A DNA stretch of 64,000 bases, taken from Dryocola sp032051265. Its GTDB lineage: Bacteria > Pseudomonadota > Gammaproteobacteria > Enterobacterales > Enterobacteriaceae. The position numbers and the translations under genes were made by a program. Shown piece by piece: positions 18,515 through 26,578 of this stretch. Within the stretch, counting starts at the first letter, position 1, and each line of letters opens with the position of its first letter. The notes under the pieces were generated by a model. It worked only from the letters and a program-made list of their open reading frames with translations. It was not told the origin of the DNA and ran no database searches. The DNA is taken from contig DAMBYU010000010.1 in NCBI GenBank assembly GCA_032051265.1, positions 37,697 through 101,696 on the forward strand, written 5' to 3'.

Positions 18515-18662
18515 GATAAACCTTCTGATAATTGAGACTTATTTTCGATACAGCCAGAATATCAATTATCATTATTGTCAGTAATGGGGCTAAAATGATT
18601 GTGTCTATGAACACCCTTCATGAGTGTACGATGAAGGGAATGCCTCCATAAGGAAATCGCCG

Positions 18663-19556
18663 ATGCTCAAAGAAAACTTCAACGAACTGCAAATCTTTCT
18701 TGTGGTGGCAAGAGAGCGAAGTTTTACCAAAGCAGCGGGTAAACTGGGCGTTTCTCAGTCTGCACTCAGCCACGCGATGAAGGCCCTGGAGGAAAGGCTG
18801 AATATCCGCCTTCTGACCCGCACGACCCGAAGCGTTGCCCCTACGGAAGCCGGTGAGAGAATTATTGCCTGCCTTGAACCGCGTATTGCCGATCTTGAGC
18901 AGGAACTGGAATCGCTGGTTCAACTTAACGGCACTGCCTCCGGCAATATCCGTTTATCTGCCGGGGAGCATGCCGCGCGAAGTCTGGTATGGCCGAAGCT
19001 AAAACCCTTCCTCAGGGAATACCCGGAAATTAATCTCGAACTGGTGGTTGATAACGGCTTTGTCGATATTGTTGAGGGGCGTTTTGATGCCGGGATCCGC
19101 TTGGGCGAAAGCGTGGATAAGGACATGATTGCGGTAAGAATTGGGCCGGACATGAGAATGGCTGTGGTAGGAACGCCGTCTTATTTCGCTGCAAATCCTG
19201 CACCTGAAACGCCGCACGAGCTACAAAATCATCGGTGTATCAATATGCGCCTGCCGACAGCCGGTGGACTTTACCACTGGGAGTTTGAGAAGGATGGGAA
19301 ACCGTTACGGGTCAGAGTGGAAGGGCAGCTAACGTTTAATCTGCAGGCGGAAAGGATTGATGCGGCGTTATCCGGTTTTGGCATTGCCTGTATACCTGAA
19401 GACAGGGTGCAGGATTATATAAAGTCAGGAGAGCTTATTCAGGTTCTGCAGGACTGGTGTCCGTCTTTCCCCGGATATTACCTCTACTACCCGAGCCGTA
19501 AGCAGCATCCGCCCGCTTTTGCGCTGATGATCGATGCACTTCGCTACCAGGAATAA
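18663..19556 (+). CDS. LysR-family transcriptional regulator
   Basis: 297 residues. Winged helix at the N-terminus (FNELQIFLVVARERSFTKAA, then LGVSQSALSHAMKALEERLN) and a periplasmic-binding-like effector domain. The ATG at 18663 is preceded by AAGGAAAT; the frame starts at 18624 but earlier codons do not fit the family. It is divergent from the NmrA-type reductase and convergent with two aldo/keto reductases, its likely targets. It resembles the second LysR protein at 44596, with the same FVDIVEGRFDAGIRLG stretch. Confidence 0.88.
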   Translation: MLKENFNELQIFLVVARERSFTKAAGKLGVSQSALSHAMKALEERLNIRLLTRTTRSVAPTEAGERIIACLEPRIADLEQELESLVQLNGTASGNIRLSAGEHAARSLVWPKLKPFLREYPEINLELVVDNGFVDIVEGRFDAGIRLGESVDKDMIAVRIGPDMRMAVVGTPSYFAANPAPETPHELQNHRCINMRLPTAGGLYHWEFEKDGKPLRVRVEGQLTFNLQAERIDAALSGFGIACIPEDRVQDYIKSGELIQVLQDWCPSFPGYYLYYPSRKQHPPAFALMIDALRYQE

Positions 19557-19583
19557 CGGGTCTGCCAATCTCAGCGGACCCGT
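19556..19583. terminator. Hairpin between convergent LysR and aldo/keto reductase genes
   Basis: ACGGGTC (19556-19562) pairs with GACCCGT (19577-19583). It lies between two convergent stops and has a weak tail. Confidence 0.5.
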
Positions 19584-19590
19584 CCGGGTA

Positions 19591-20580
19591 TTAACGACCC
19601 ACGCGAGCCTGATGTTCAGGGGAGTAACGTTCGCCGACGATTTTAATGGTTTCAAGCGCCAGGGTTATCTGACTTGAGTCATCCTGAGAAAGAATGATGT
19701 CGGCAGCCCCCAGGTTTTCCTCCAGCCGGTGCAGTTTCGTGGTACCAGGGATAGGAACAATCCACGGTTTTTGTGCCAGCAGCCATGCCAGCGCGATTTG
19801 TGCAGACGTCACGCCTTTCTCTGCCGCCAGTTCACCCAGCAATGAGACCAGCTTTTCATTGGCTTCAATCGCCTGCTCGGCGAAACGCGGCACGGTGCTG
19901 CGGTAATCATCCTTGCCAAAAGTGGTTCCTGGCTTAATCGATCCCGTCAGGAAGCCTTTGCCTAATGGACTGAAGGGTACAAAACCAATACCCAGTTCCT
20001 CCAGCAACGGCAGGATCTCCTGCTCAGGCTCGCGCCACCACATGGAGTATTCGCTCTGCAGCACCGTAACAGGTTGTACGGCATGCGCACGACGAATGGT
20101 TTGCGCACCCGCTTCGGACAGACCGAAATGTTTAACTTTGCCTTCAGCGATCAGGTCTTTCACCGTTCCCGCAACATCTTCAATCGGGACATCCGGATCG
20201 ACACGGTGTTGATATAGCAGGTCAATGACATCAGTCTTAAGACGGCGTAATGAGCCTTCCACCGCTTCACGGATATGCTCCGGACGGCTGTTTAAAATCT
20301 GCTGCTTGTTGTCGTCGCCAAAAGTAAATCCAAACTTAGTGGCGATGACCACGCGGTCACGAAACGGTTTTAATGCTTCACCGACCACCTCTTCATTAAG
20401 GAAGGGGCCATACATTTCAGCGGTATCGAAGAAGGTGACGCCACGTTCAACCGCTGCGCGAATGAGCTCGATAGCCTGACGAGTATCGGTCGCCGGACCA
20501 TAGCCGTGGCTTAAGCCCATGCAACCGAGCCCAAGCGCGGAGACTTCGAGTCGGGATTTACCCAGATAACGTTTTTGCAT
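19591..20580 (-). CDS. Aldo/keto reductase (AKR13-like)
   Basis: 329-residue TIM-barrel NADPH oxidoreductase. Visible are FFDTAEMYGP with the catalytic Asp and Tyr, VVIATKFGF with the catalytic Lys, LLYQHRVDP with the active-site His, and the C-terminal WIVPIPGTTKLHRLEENLGA cofactor loop. Likely reduces aldehydes or methylglyoxal-type carbonyls in the cytosol. It follows a second reductase gene by 26 bp, probably one operon. A closely related paralogue with a signal sequence lies at 28747. Confidence 0.9.
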   Translation of the reverse strand: MQKRYLGKSRLEVSALGLGCMGLSHGYGPATDTRQAIELIRAAVERGVTFFDTAEMYGPFLNEEVVGEALKPFRDRVVIATKFGFTFGDDNKQQILNSRPEHIREAVEGSLRRLKTDVIDLLYQHRVDPDVPIEDVAGTVKDLIAEGKVKHFGLSEAGAQTIRRAHAVQPVTVLQSEYSMWWREPEQEILPLLEELGIGFVPFSPLGKGFLTGSIKPGTTFGKDDYRSTVPRFAEQAIEANEKLVSLLGELAAEKGVTSAQIALAWLLAQKPWIVPIPGTTKLHRLEENLGAADIILSQDDSSQITLALETIKIVGERYSPEHQARVGR

Positions 20581-20606
20581 TGAATGAATACCTCTTTTAT
20601 CGCGAC

Positions 20607-21458
20607 TTAAACATCAAGTTTGCGGCCAGTCAGCCATTCCACCATCGCCGGGTCGCGGTGAGAGAAGAAGGCGCTGGTTGCGGTGTCGAGGGCAGCAATC
20701 TGCAGCATATCTTCAGAGCTGAGTTCAAAATCGAGAATGTTGATGTTCTCTTCCATGCGTTCTCTACGCACCGATTTCGCCAGCGAAACGATGCCTCGCT
20801 GGAAGATCCAACGCAGCACAACCTGACCCACGCTTTTGCCGTACTTCTGGCCAATCGCCGTTAACATGGGGTGCTGGAACAGGCCATTTTTACCCTCAGC
20901 AAACGGTGCCCAGGCTTCCGGCTGTATGCCACGGCTTTGATTCCATGGAACGGCATGCAGCTGCTGGTTGAAGGGGTTTACTTCAATCTGGTTTACCGCA
21001 GGGGCCACTTTGTTAAAAGCGATAAGGTCGGCCAGTCGGTCTGGATGGAAGTTGCTGACGCCAATGGCGCGAATTTTGCCTGCCTGCTGCAGTTCTTCCA
21101 TAGCACGCCATGCCCCATGGACATCGCCGTAAGGCTGGTGAATCAGATACAGGTCGACGTAATCAAGTTGCAGCCGATTCAGGGAGCGTTCGAACTGGGC
21201 TTTAGCGCCTTCGTAATTGGTATCCTGTAGCCACAGTTTGGTCGTTACAAAAAGTTCGTTACGCGCGATACCGCTTTGTTTCAGAGCGTTCCCGACCTGG
21301 GTTTCATTCTGGTAAGACGCAGCGGTATCGATCAGGCGGTATCCCGTATCGATCGCATCAATAACCGCTCTTTCGCATTCAGCAGCATCCGTCATCTGGA
21401 AGACACCAAAGCCCAGCAGGGGCATTTCAATACCGTTGTTCAGTTTTACAGTTTGCAT
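20607..21458 (-). CDS. Aldo/keto reductase (AKR5/2,5-diketogluconate reductase-like)
   Basis: 283 residues: GYRLIDTAASYQNE (Asp, Tyr), ELFVTTKLWL (Lys), LYLIHQPYGD (His) and IVSLAKSVRRERMEEN (cofactor phosphate loop) give an intact NADPH aldo/keto reductase. I start at the ATG at 21458 (MQTVKLNNGIEMPLLGFG), which matches the family; the frame is open to 21500. First gene of a two-gene reductase operon. Physiological substrate unknown. Confidence 0.9.
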   Translation of the reverse strand: MQTVKLNNGIEMPLLGFGVFQMTDAAECERAVIDAIDTGYRLIDTAASYQNETQVGNALKQSGIARNELFVTTKLWLQDTNYEGAKAQFERSLNRLQLDYVDLYLIHQPYGDVHGAWRAMEELQQAGKIRAIGVSNFHPDRLADLIAFNKVAPAVNQIEVNPFNQQLHAVPWNQSRGIQPEAWAPFAEGKNGLFQHPMLTAIGQKYGKSVGQVVLRWIFQRGIVSLAKSVRRERMEENINILDFELSSEDMLQIAALDTATSAFFSHRDPAMVEWLTGRKLDV

Positions 21459-21627
21459 GACGTTATCCTTCAGCTGTTGTGTTGGAAAAGCATAACGCAA
21501 ACTGATTTATTCGATTAGATGGGGTAATTAGCTAGGGTTTATTAGATGTGTTCATTAATTTAGAGGGGCCAAGGATTGGCTTTGCGCCAGGAGGGACCTT
21601 GCGGGACGTCAGATATCTAAAAAACTT

Positions 21628-21641
21628 ATGGTCCGCTTGGA
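21628..21641. repeat. Possible dispersed repeat fragment, copy L
   Basis: TATGGTCCGCTTGG shares the GGTCCGCTT core with copy B at 2882. Short, so weak on its own; noted because copy C lies on the other side of the next gene. Confidence 0.3.
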
Positions 21642-21781
21642 TAGGATACTTACACAGGACGCGATACAGAGTTTCTATCTCTTTATGGTAGCAAACAGAT
21701 ATTTCTTAGGGATAATGTCCTCAATAAGTTGAAATGACATATCTCGATAAAGACTCTATACAATTACCAGGAGAGACCGCA

Positions 21782-23182
21782 ATGGATATTGTCAGTCGGG
21801 TTGAGCGTTCAAGAACAAAAGCTTTTTATCAGTTGCTCGTGGACAGGCTTGGAACTGAGGCTTGGGCTACTCGCAAAGCTGAATATTTGAAGCGCATACG
21901 AGAGAAGGAGTCTAACTTCAACATCAATCTGCCGATAGAGCCCCAGCTCTTCTTACCAGCAGAAGATGACATCGACTGGTACATTCTGGCGTCGTATCTG
22001 TCTCATGATTTTCCATATAGTGATGCTACTTACAGCAGCAGGCGGATCTATCCCTATGCAATGGCCATAGGCGCTCTTGCAGACCAGCTTCGCAAAGTCC
22101 CATACGTCGATGATGTTCTGGACAAAATGCTAGCAAATAACAACAAACCAGAAACTCAGATTTTTGAGCTGTTGACGGCATCGTTCTACCTGAAGAACGG
22201 CTATGAGGTTGCCTTCATCCCGGAAAAGAGCATTGTCTGGCCTGATGGAAAGACCAAAAAATCACCGGATATGCTCGTCAAGTTAGGTGATTTGGAGTTC
22301 TACGTTGAGTGCAAAAGATCGGATAAGCAAACCAAGTACTCTAAGACCGAAGAGCAAGCGTGGGCCAACATCTGGCATGAATTGAGCCAACATATGCTCA
22401 AAGTCGCACCGTGGCACATTGTCGATATAATTTTCCATGAGCAGGTCGCCAGTGTGACTCCGGCAGACATAATTAAAGCGGTGAATCTCGCCATTAAAGG
22501 GGGGACGGGAAAAGCTAATGAGGGTTCAATCAGTGTGGGAATACGAGCCATCGATAAATTATGGCTCAAACGTCACTACCGAAAATTTTCAGTCAGAGCC
22601 AATAGCCCACAGCATGAATTGCTGGTATTTGGGGACCTAGACAGCAATGAGAAACGAAGCATCTCGACTATCGCTCAGCGAGTTATTCGTCCTGGCACCA
22701 ATAACGACATTCTCAACATGTTTGTAAAGGATGTTGCAAAGTGCGTTGGAGCTCAGTGGCGCTGCGACCATGAGAATTCTCTCGGCCTGCGATCCAAGCA
22801 TTTCAAGAGTTTGCTCAATGATGGAGTCATGCAGATTCCCCCTGATCGTGCTGGCGTGGTGCACATCTGGTACGAGACTTGCGAAGGCATAGAGATCGAG
22901 GAACTACGTAGGGATAAAAACATCGAGAATATCTCGGCCTACGATGCCTCTAAAACAACCGTGTTGGGTGCTTTCCTGCATGCCGTGAATTATTACCCGT
23001 TTGAGGAAAACTATGAGTGGGCTGAGACCGTTCAAGACTTTGCCCGCGTGCCGCATTTGATGGGGCTCTTCCCTAGACAGCCATTGATGCTCACATCTGA
23101 CTCGACGCAGGGGGTTGAAGGCGTCACACATTGGGAGCAAGATAAGGCCTCAAAAATCACGCGTCGAACGTGGTTGGAGTAG
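21782..23182 (+). CDS. Solitary protein with PD-(D/E)XK nuclease-like motif
   Basis: 466 residues that I do not recognise as a named family. A restriction-endonuclease-like core is visible: E129 in QIFELLTASF, then SPD at 161-163, hydrophobic strand, and YVECKRSD with E176 and K178, i.e. PD-x12-ExK. A nuclease or a restriction-like protein is the best guess. The ATG at 21782 is chosen because AGGAGA precedes it by about nine bases; an ATG at 21734 is also in frame. It stands alone with no methyltransferase or helicase neighbour and is bracketed by fragments of the dispersed repeat. Confidence 0.7.
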   Translation: MDIVSRVERSRTKAFYQLLVDRLGTEAWATRKAEYLKRIREKESNFNINLPIEPQLFLPAEDDIDWYILASYLSHDFPYSDATYSSRRIYPYAMAIGALADQLRKVPYVDDVLDKMLANNNKPETQIFELLTASFYLKNGYEVAFIPEKSIVWPDGKTKKSPDMLVKLGDLEFYVECKRSDKQTKYSKTEEQAWANIWHELSQHMLKVAPWHIVDIIFHEQVASVTPADIIKAVNLAIKGGTGKANEGSISVGIRAIDKLWLKRHYRKFSVRANSPQHELLVFGDLDSNEKRSISTIAQRVIRPGTNNDILNMFVKDVAKCVGAQWRCDHENSLGLRSKHFKSLLNDGVMQIPPDRAGVVHIWYETCEGIEIEELRRDKNIENISAYDASKTTVLGAFLHAVNYYPFEENYEWAETVQDFARVPHLMGLFPRQPLMLTSDSTQGVEGVTHWEQDKASKITRRTWLE

Positions 23183-23261
23183 GGCGATACTGGGAACATA
23201 ATTCTTCACCGCGTTTCATGACCTGCTCCGCGCTGATTAACATAAGTTAAGGACCATTTCC

Positions 23262-23285
23262 TACGTCCGCTTCTCGCTCAGGCTG
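23262..23285 (-). repeat. Dispersed dyad repeat, copy C (second half, inverted)
   Basis: TACGTCCGCTTCTCGCTCAG matches copies A and B. Lies 80 bp after the PD-(D/E)XK gene. Confidence 0.5.
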
Positions 23286-23321
23286 TATGAAAACTCTGAG
23301 CAAAAACTGAAGTGTGTGAGG

Positions 23322-23414
23322 CTAACCATTGCCGCAGGTTTTGGTCTGGCTTCACCGAACTGGGCGGGCGCTATTCTATCCTTCATTGCTTTGGGCCTCG
23401 CTTTCCTTGCGTGA
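23322..23414 (+). pseudogene. Possible MFS transporter C-terminal stub
   Basis: The frame LTIAAGFGLASPNWAGAILS followed by FIALGLAFLA and a stop at 23412-23414 reads like the last two helices of an MFS permease. Nothing upstream belongs to it; the repeat copy C sits where the rest should be. Confidence 0.4.
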
Positions 23415-23471
23415 TAAAGTGCGCGTAAAGGTTATATTTTGCCGGTACTTGAATAAGTTACACAATATGAT

Positions 23472-23501
23472 GAGCGCCCACTACGGGTTGGGCGCTCTTT
23501 T
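23472..23501 (+). terminator. Rho-independent terminator
   Basis: GAGCGCCCA (23472-23480) pairs with TGGGCGCTC (23489-23497) and is followed by TTTT. It follows the MFS stub and faces the convergent hydrolase gene. Confidence 0.75.
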
Positions 23502-23529
23502 AAACGATTAAGGTGATCTTCTAAAACTG

Positions 23530-24594
23530 CTACTGCAGATTTTTTTCTTTCAAAAATTTACTCACCAAATCAGCAATCTGCACATTATTTAAATCAGAGA
23601 ACGGGAAGTGGGTATTCCCTTTGATTCCCACTTCAGGCAGATGAGTCACCGTCACATCCCCGCCATGCTTATTCACCACGTCGCGCCACTCCCGAGCCAT
23701 TGCAAGGCGTACGCGCCAGCTGTCCTGCGCGGGCATGGCGACAGGTTTATCCGGTATGTTATCGCCGTAAATAATCAGAATCGGGATTTTGGTCAGAGCC
23801 ATAAACTGCTCCATCGGCACTGGCTCACCCTTCAGCGTGTCGAACGCGCTTGGCATAGGGGCTGGGAGTTCTTTTTCCGGGAAGACAAAGCTGCTTCCTG
23901 GCTCGAAGGCGACAATGGCTTTGACCTTGTTGTTTTTCATCGCCGTGTACCAGCCTGGTCCGCCACCCTGAGAGTGGGTGAAGAGGATAGCGGGGCCGGA
24001 TTTATCCACTACTGCGGACATCGCATCAGAGATGACATTGATATCAAACGGCCCGGTATTTGGGGTCATCTGACGGAAATACTGATTCAGTGCTTCTTTG
24101 TCGTGAGAGAACTGAACACCCTTAAAATACTCTGGCCACACGCCAACGCGGAACTGGTTGAACCACATTTGTTCATCCGGTTTAGGCGAAACAGTACCTT
24201 CTATAGTCGTGCGCCCAGCGCTGCCCCGTCGTGGCTGATCGACAAGATAGGTTGAGAACCCGCGACGCAGGAATATGTTCTGGAACCCTTCGCGACCATC
24301 CGGGGTACTTTCCCAAGTACGGGAGAACTGACCCGCGCCGTGCAGCATCACAATAGGGTATTTATGCGGATTTTCCGGAATTTGGTAGAACACAGACGCA
24401 TGATCGCCATGGTAGGTTTGGCCAGCAGAGTCCAGCGGCTTTTTCGCGTCGAATGTTCCTGGTGCGGTAATGATGGTGCCACCAGCAGAAAAGCTTCCTT
24501 GTTCCTGAATGACCAGCGGCTCGGCATAGACCGACTGAGCCACCAGGCCACCCGCCATTGCGCAGATGGCCAGCGTTTTTAAGATTGTCTTCAA
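23530..24594 (-). CDS. Exported alpha/beta hydrolase
   Basis: 354 residues with a Sec signal peptide (MKTILKTLAICAMAGGLVAQ, cleavage after VYA). The alpha/beta-hydrolase fold shows IVMLHGAGQFSRTW (oxyanion), the nucleophile elbow FTHSQGGGPGWY with Ser, and ILIIYGDNIPD near the acid; the late His is in GNTHFPFSD. It should be a periplasmic esterase or lipase-like enzyme. It lies 107 bp after the flavodoxin gene in the same direction and may be the last gene of that operon or have its own promoter. Confidence 0.85.
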   Translation of the reverse strand: MKTILKTLAICAMAGGLVAQSVYAEPLVIQEQGSFSAGGTIITAPGTFDAKKPLDSAGQTYHGDHASVFYQIPENPHKYPIVMLHGAGQFSRTWESTPDGREGFQNIFLRRGFSTYLVDQPRRGSAGRTTIEGTVSPKPDEQMWFNQFRVGVWPEYFKGVQFSHDKEALNQYFRQMTPNTGPFDINVISDAMSAVVDKSGPAILFTHSQGGGPGWYTAMKNNKVKAIVAFEPGSSFVFPEKELPAPMPSAFDTLKGEPVPMEQFMALTKIPILIIYGDNIPDKPVAMPAQDSWRVRLAMAREWRDVVNKHGGDVTVTHLPEVGIKGNTHFPFSDLNNVQIADLVSKFLKEKNLQ

Positions 24595-24701
24595 GATTAC
24601 ATCCTCTGTTATGTTTGCCGTTCAATCATATCTGAGTTGTCAGCGTTAATTATTTAGCACCCCTGATTGCCCTTATTTGGCAGACTCATGAATGCGGACG
24701 A

Positions 24702-25286
24702 TTAACTGCGTATTGTCTCTAACCAGCTGGTGACCGTTTCAGTGGTTCTTCGCTCCTGGTCGCATTCAATGACCAGCGGTTTTTCCCGACGTGCAGTCGG
24801 GGCAAGACGGGTAAGGATGTCGTCGCTGTCTCCTTTACCGTAGCCACCGTGAGTAATGAAGGGGATGATTAACATGCCCGCAAGGTTGTGGCTGCTAAGA
24901 AAGGTTTGCACTACAGGCGGCACGCTGGTCCCCCAGATCGGAAAGCCTAAATACAGGGTCTCGTAGCGTGAGATATCTGCGACGCTATTTTTCAATGCGG
25001 GTTTTACTCCCCGCTCACGCTCATTTTTCGCCTGTTCAACGGTCTGAAAATAGTCTTCCGGATAAGGCGTAGCCGGTTCGATTTCAAACAGATCGGTATT
25101 CAGGCTGCGGTGAATGACGCCCGCAATGACTCGTGTATTTCCGCTGCGGGAAAAGTACGCCACCAGAACACGGCTTTTACCCTGTACGTTTGCGGTTCCG
25201 GTCGCAGCTGAGGCAAAAGAAACGTTCGCCAGCGTGAGCCCGGCAAGTGCGGTGATTAACATTCTGCGGTTGGGATCATGTTCCAT
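24702..25286 (-). CDS. Exported flavodoxin-like protein
   Basis: 194 residues. The N-terminus (PNRRMLITALAGLTLANVSF, then ASA) is a signal peptide with a twin-arginine-like NRRMLI motif. The flavodoxin fold follows: VLVAYFSRSGNTR is the FMN phosphate loop, YLGFPIWGTSVPPVV the second FMN loop. An exported FMN-binding redox protein is unusual; Tat export would fit a pre-folded cofactor protein. The gene starts nine bases after the carboxymuconolactone-decarboxylase-like gene, so the two are cotranscribed. Confidence 0.85.
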   Translation of the reverse strand: MEHDPNRRMLITALAGLTLANVSFASAATGTANVQGKSRVLVAYFSRSGNTRVIAGVIHRSLNTDLFEIEPATPYPEDYFQTVEQAKNERERGVKPALKNSVADISRYETLYLGFPIWGTSVPPVVQTFLSSHNLAGMLIIPFITHGGYGKGDSDDILTRLAPTARREKPLVIECDQERRTTETVTSWLETIRS

Positions 25287-25295
25287 AACCCACTC

Positions 25296-26057
25296 CTAAT
25301 TGTTTGCGAGCGCCTGCTGCAGCGCCTTTTCAACTCGCGTTGCTGCATCACTTTCGCCATGTTCACGCAGAACCTGTGCCAGCTGGCGCAGTTGCGCTGC
25401 CGTCAGGCCGACCCGCATGCTTGCTCGGGTATGCGACAGCAGTTGTGATTCAACGCCTGGTGTGGCCGCTAATGCGCCAACCGTTGCCAGCTCGCGGCTT
25501 TGCCAGTCGAGGTTATCGCGGGCGAAAATGTCGCCGAAAAGGTGCGTTTGCAAGAACTGGTTAATCACCGGGGCAAAATCAAACAGCGGGCCCTGGACGG
25601 GAGCGCCTGAGATTTTTGTCTGGTTTGCGGTACCGACACGGCGAAGCTCATCCCCGACAGGGATCGGGGCAACCGGTTCTTTACCCTCAACGTCTTTGAT
25701 ACCACGTTGTTTACGTGCTTCGACGACTTTCATCAGTTCATTAAGCGCATTCAGGCTACGAGGGAAGCCCGTATAGGCATAAAGCTGGACGAGAATCTCT
25801 TTGGTTTCGTTTATCGTAAGCCCGGCATCCAGTCCCTGATTCAGGGCTGCATTCAGCTTATCCATCTGACTGCTGGCCATCGATGCCGCAATCAACGGGA
25901 TGGCCTGTTGGCGAGCTGACAGCGTATCTGAAACCTTTTGTTCGTGGTTCATTTCTGAGGCTCCTTTATTGACGGGCGCAGCATGTGCCGCGAGACCAAA
26001 ACCAAAGGTCAGCAGTACCGCTGCCGCTAATGCTTTAATGGGCGTGGTATTGTTCAT
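25296..26057 (-). CDS. Exported carboxymuconolactone decarboxylase (AhpD-like) family protein
   Basis: 253 residues with a Sec signal peptide (LAAAVLLTFGFGLAAHAA) and two CMD-type helical repeats (INETKEILVQLYAYTGFPRS; DNLDWQSRELATVGALAATP). The CxxC of AhpD is absent, so a peroxiredoxin-reductase role is unlikely; decarboxylase or tautomerase-like chemistry is possible. Its start overlaps the upstream cupin gene by 23 bp and the flavodoxin gene follows closely: one operon. Confidence 0.85.
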   Translation of the reverse strand: MNNTTPIKALAAAVLLTFGFGLAAHAAPVNKGASEMNHEQKVSDTLSARQQAIPLIAASMASSQMDKLNAALNQGLDAGLTINETKEILVQLYAYTGFPRSLNALNELMKVVEARKQRGIKDVEGKEPVAPIPVGDELRRVGTANQTKISGAPVQGPLFDFAPVINQFLQTHLFGDIFARDNLDWQSRELATVGALAATPGVESQLLSHTRASMRVGLTAAQLRQLAQVLREHGESDAATRVEKALQQALANN

Positions 26058-26514
26058 CTGTCACTTTCTCCATCCAGTTAACGCTTTTGCCATCCACAAT
26101 CCCGGTTATCGCCAGATGCGTCATCGCGCTGCCGGGGGCCGCCCCGTGCCAGTGTTTGACGCCCGCCGGGCAAGAGACAACGTCACCGGCGCGGATAACC
26201 TGCACCGGCTGGCCTTCTTGTTGGGTGAGCCCAACACCAGAGGTCACAATCAGCCGCTGACCTGCCGGATGCGTATGCCAGGCGGAACGAGCGCCGGGTT
26301 CAAACGTGACATAAGCCCCGGAAACACTGATGTCGTTATCCGGTTTGAAGAGAGGATCAACCCTGACACGACCGGTAAAGTTCTCGGCTGGCCCGAACAC
26401 CGCGTTCTGACTTCCTGCTGGGGCGATATGGACAGCGGGATTTTGTTCCGCTGCCCAGGATGAAAATGTGAAGAGGGGCAGTAACAGCCCGAGGTAACGT
26501 AAATGTCCGATCAT
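26035..26514 (-). CDS. Exported cupin-domain protein
   Basis: 159 residues: a signal peptide (MIGHLRYLGLLLPLFTFSSW, AA) and one cupin barrel with metal ligands in WHTHPAGQRLIV and GVKHWHGA. Cupins of this type accompany CMD-family proteins in detoxification operons. I start at the ATG at 26514, which gives the signal peptide; the frame is open to 26601. First gene of the cupin-CMD-flavodoxin operon, with a TGACA-N4-TGTCA box about 80 bp upstream. Confidence 0.85.
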   Translation of the reverse strand: MIGHLRYLGLLLPLFTFSSWAAEQNPAVHIAPAGSQNAVFGPAENFTGRVRVDPLFKPDNDISVSGAYVTFEPGARSAWHTHPAGQRLIVTSGVGLTQQEGQPVQVIRAGDVVSCPAGVKHWHGAAPGSAMTHLAITGIVDGKSVNWMEKVTDEQYHAH

Positions 26515-26578
26515 GCAAAGCGTCCTTATCAATGAAGAGGGGATTGCCTGCGATGATTTTATCGAGAGGGTGATGACG

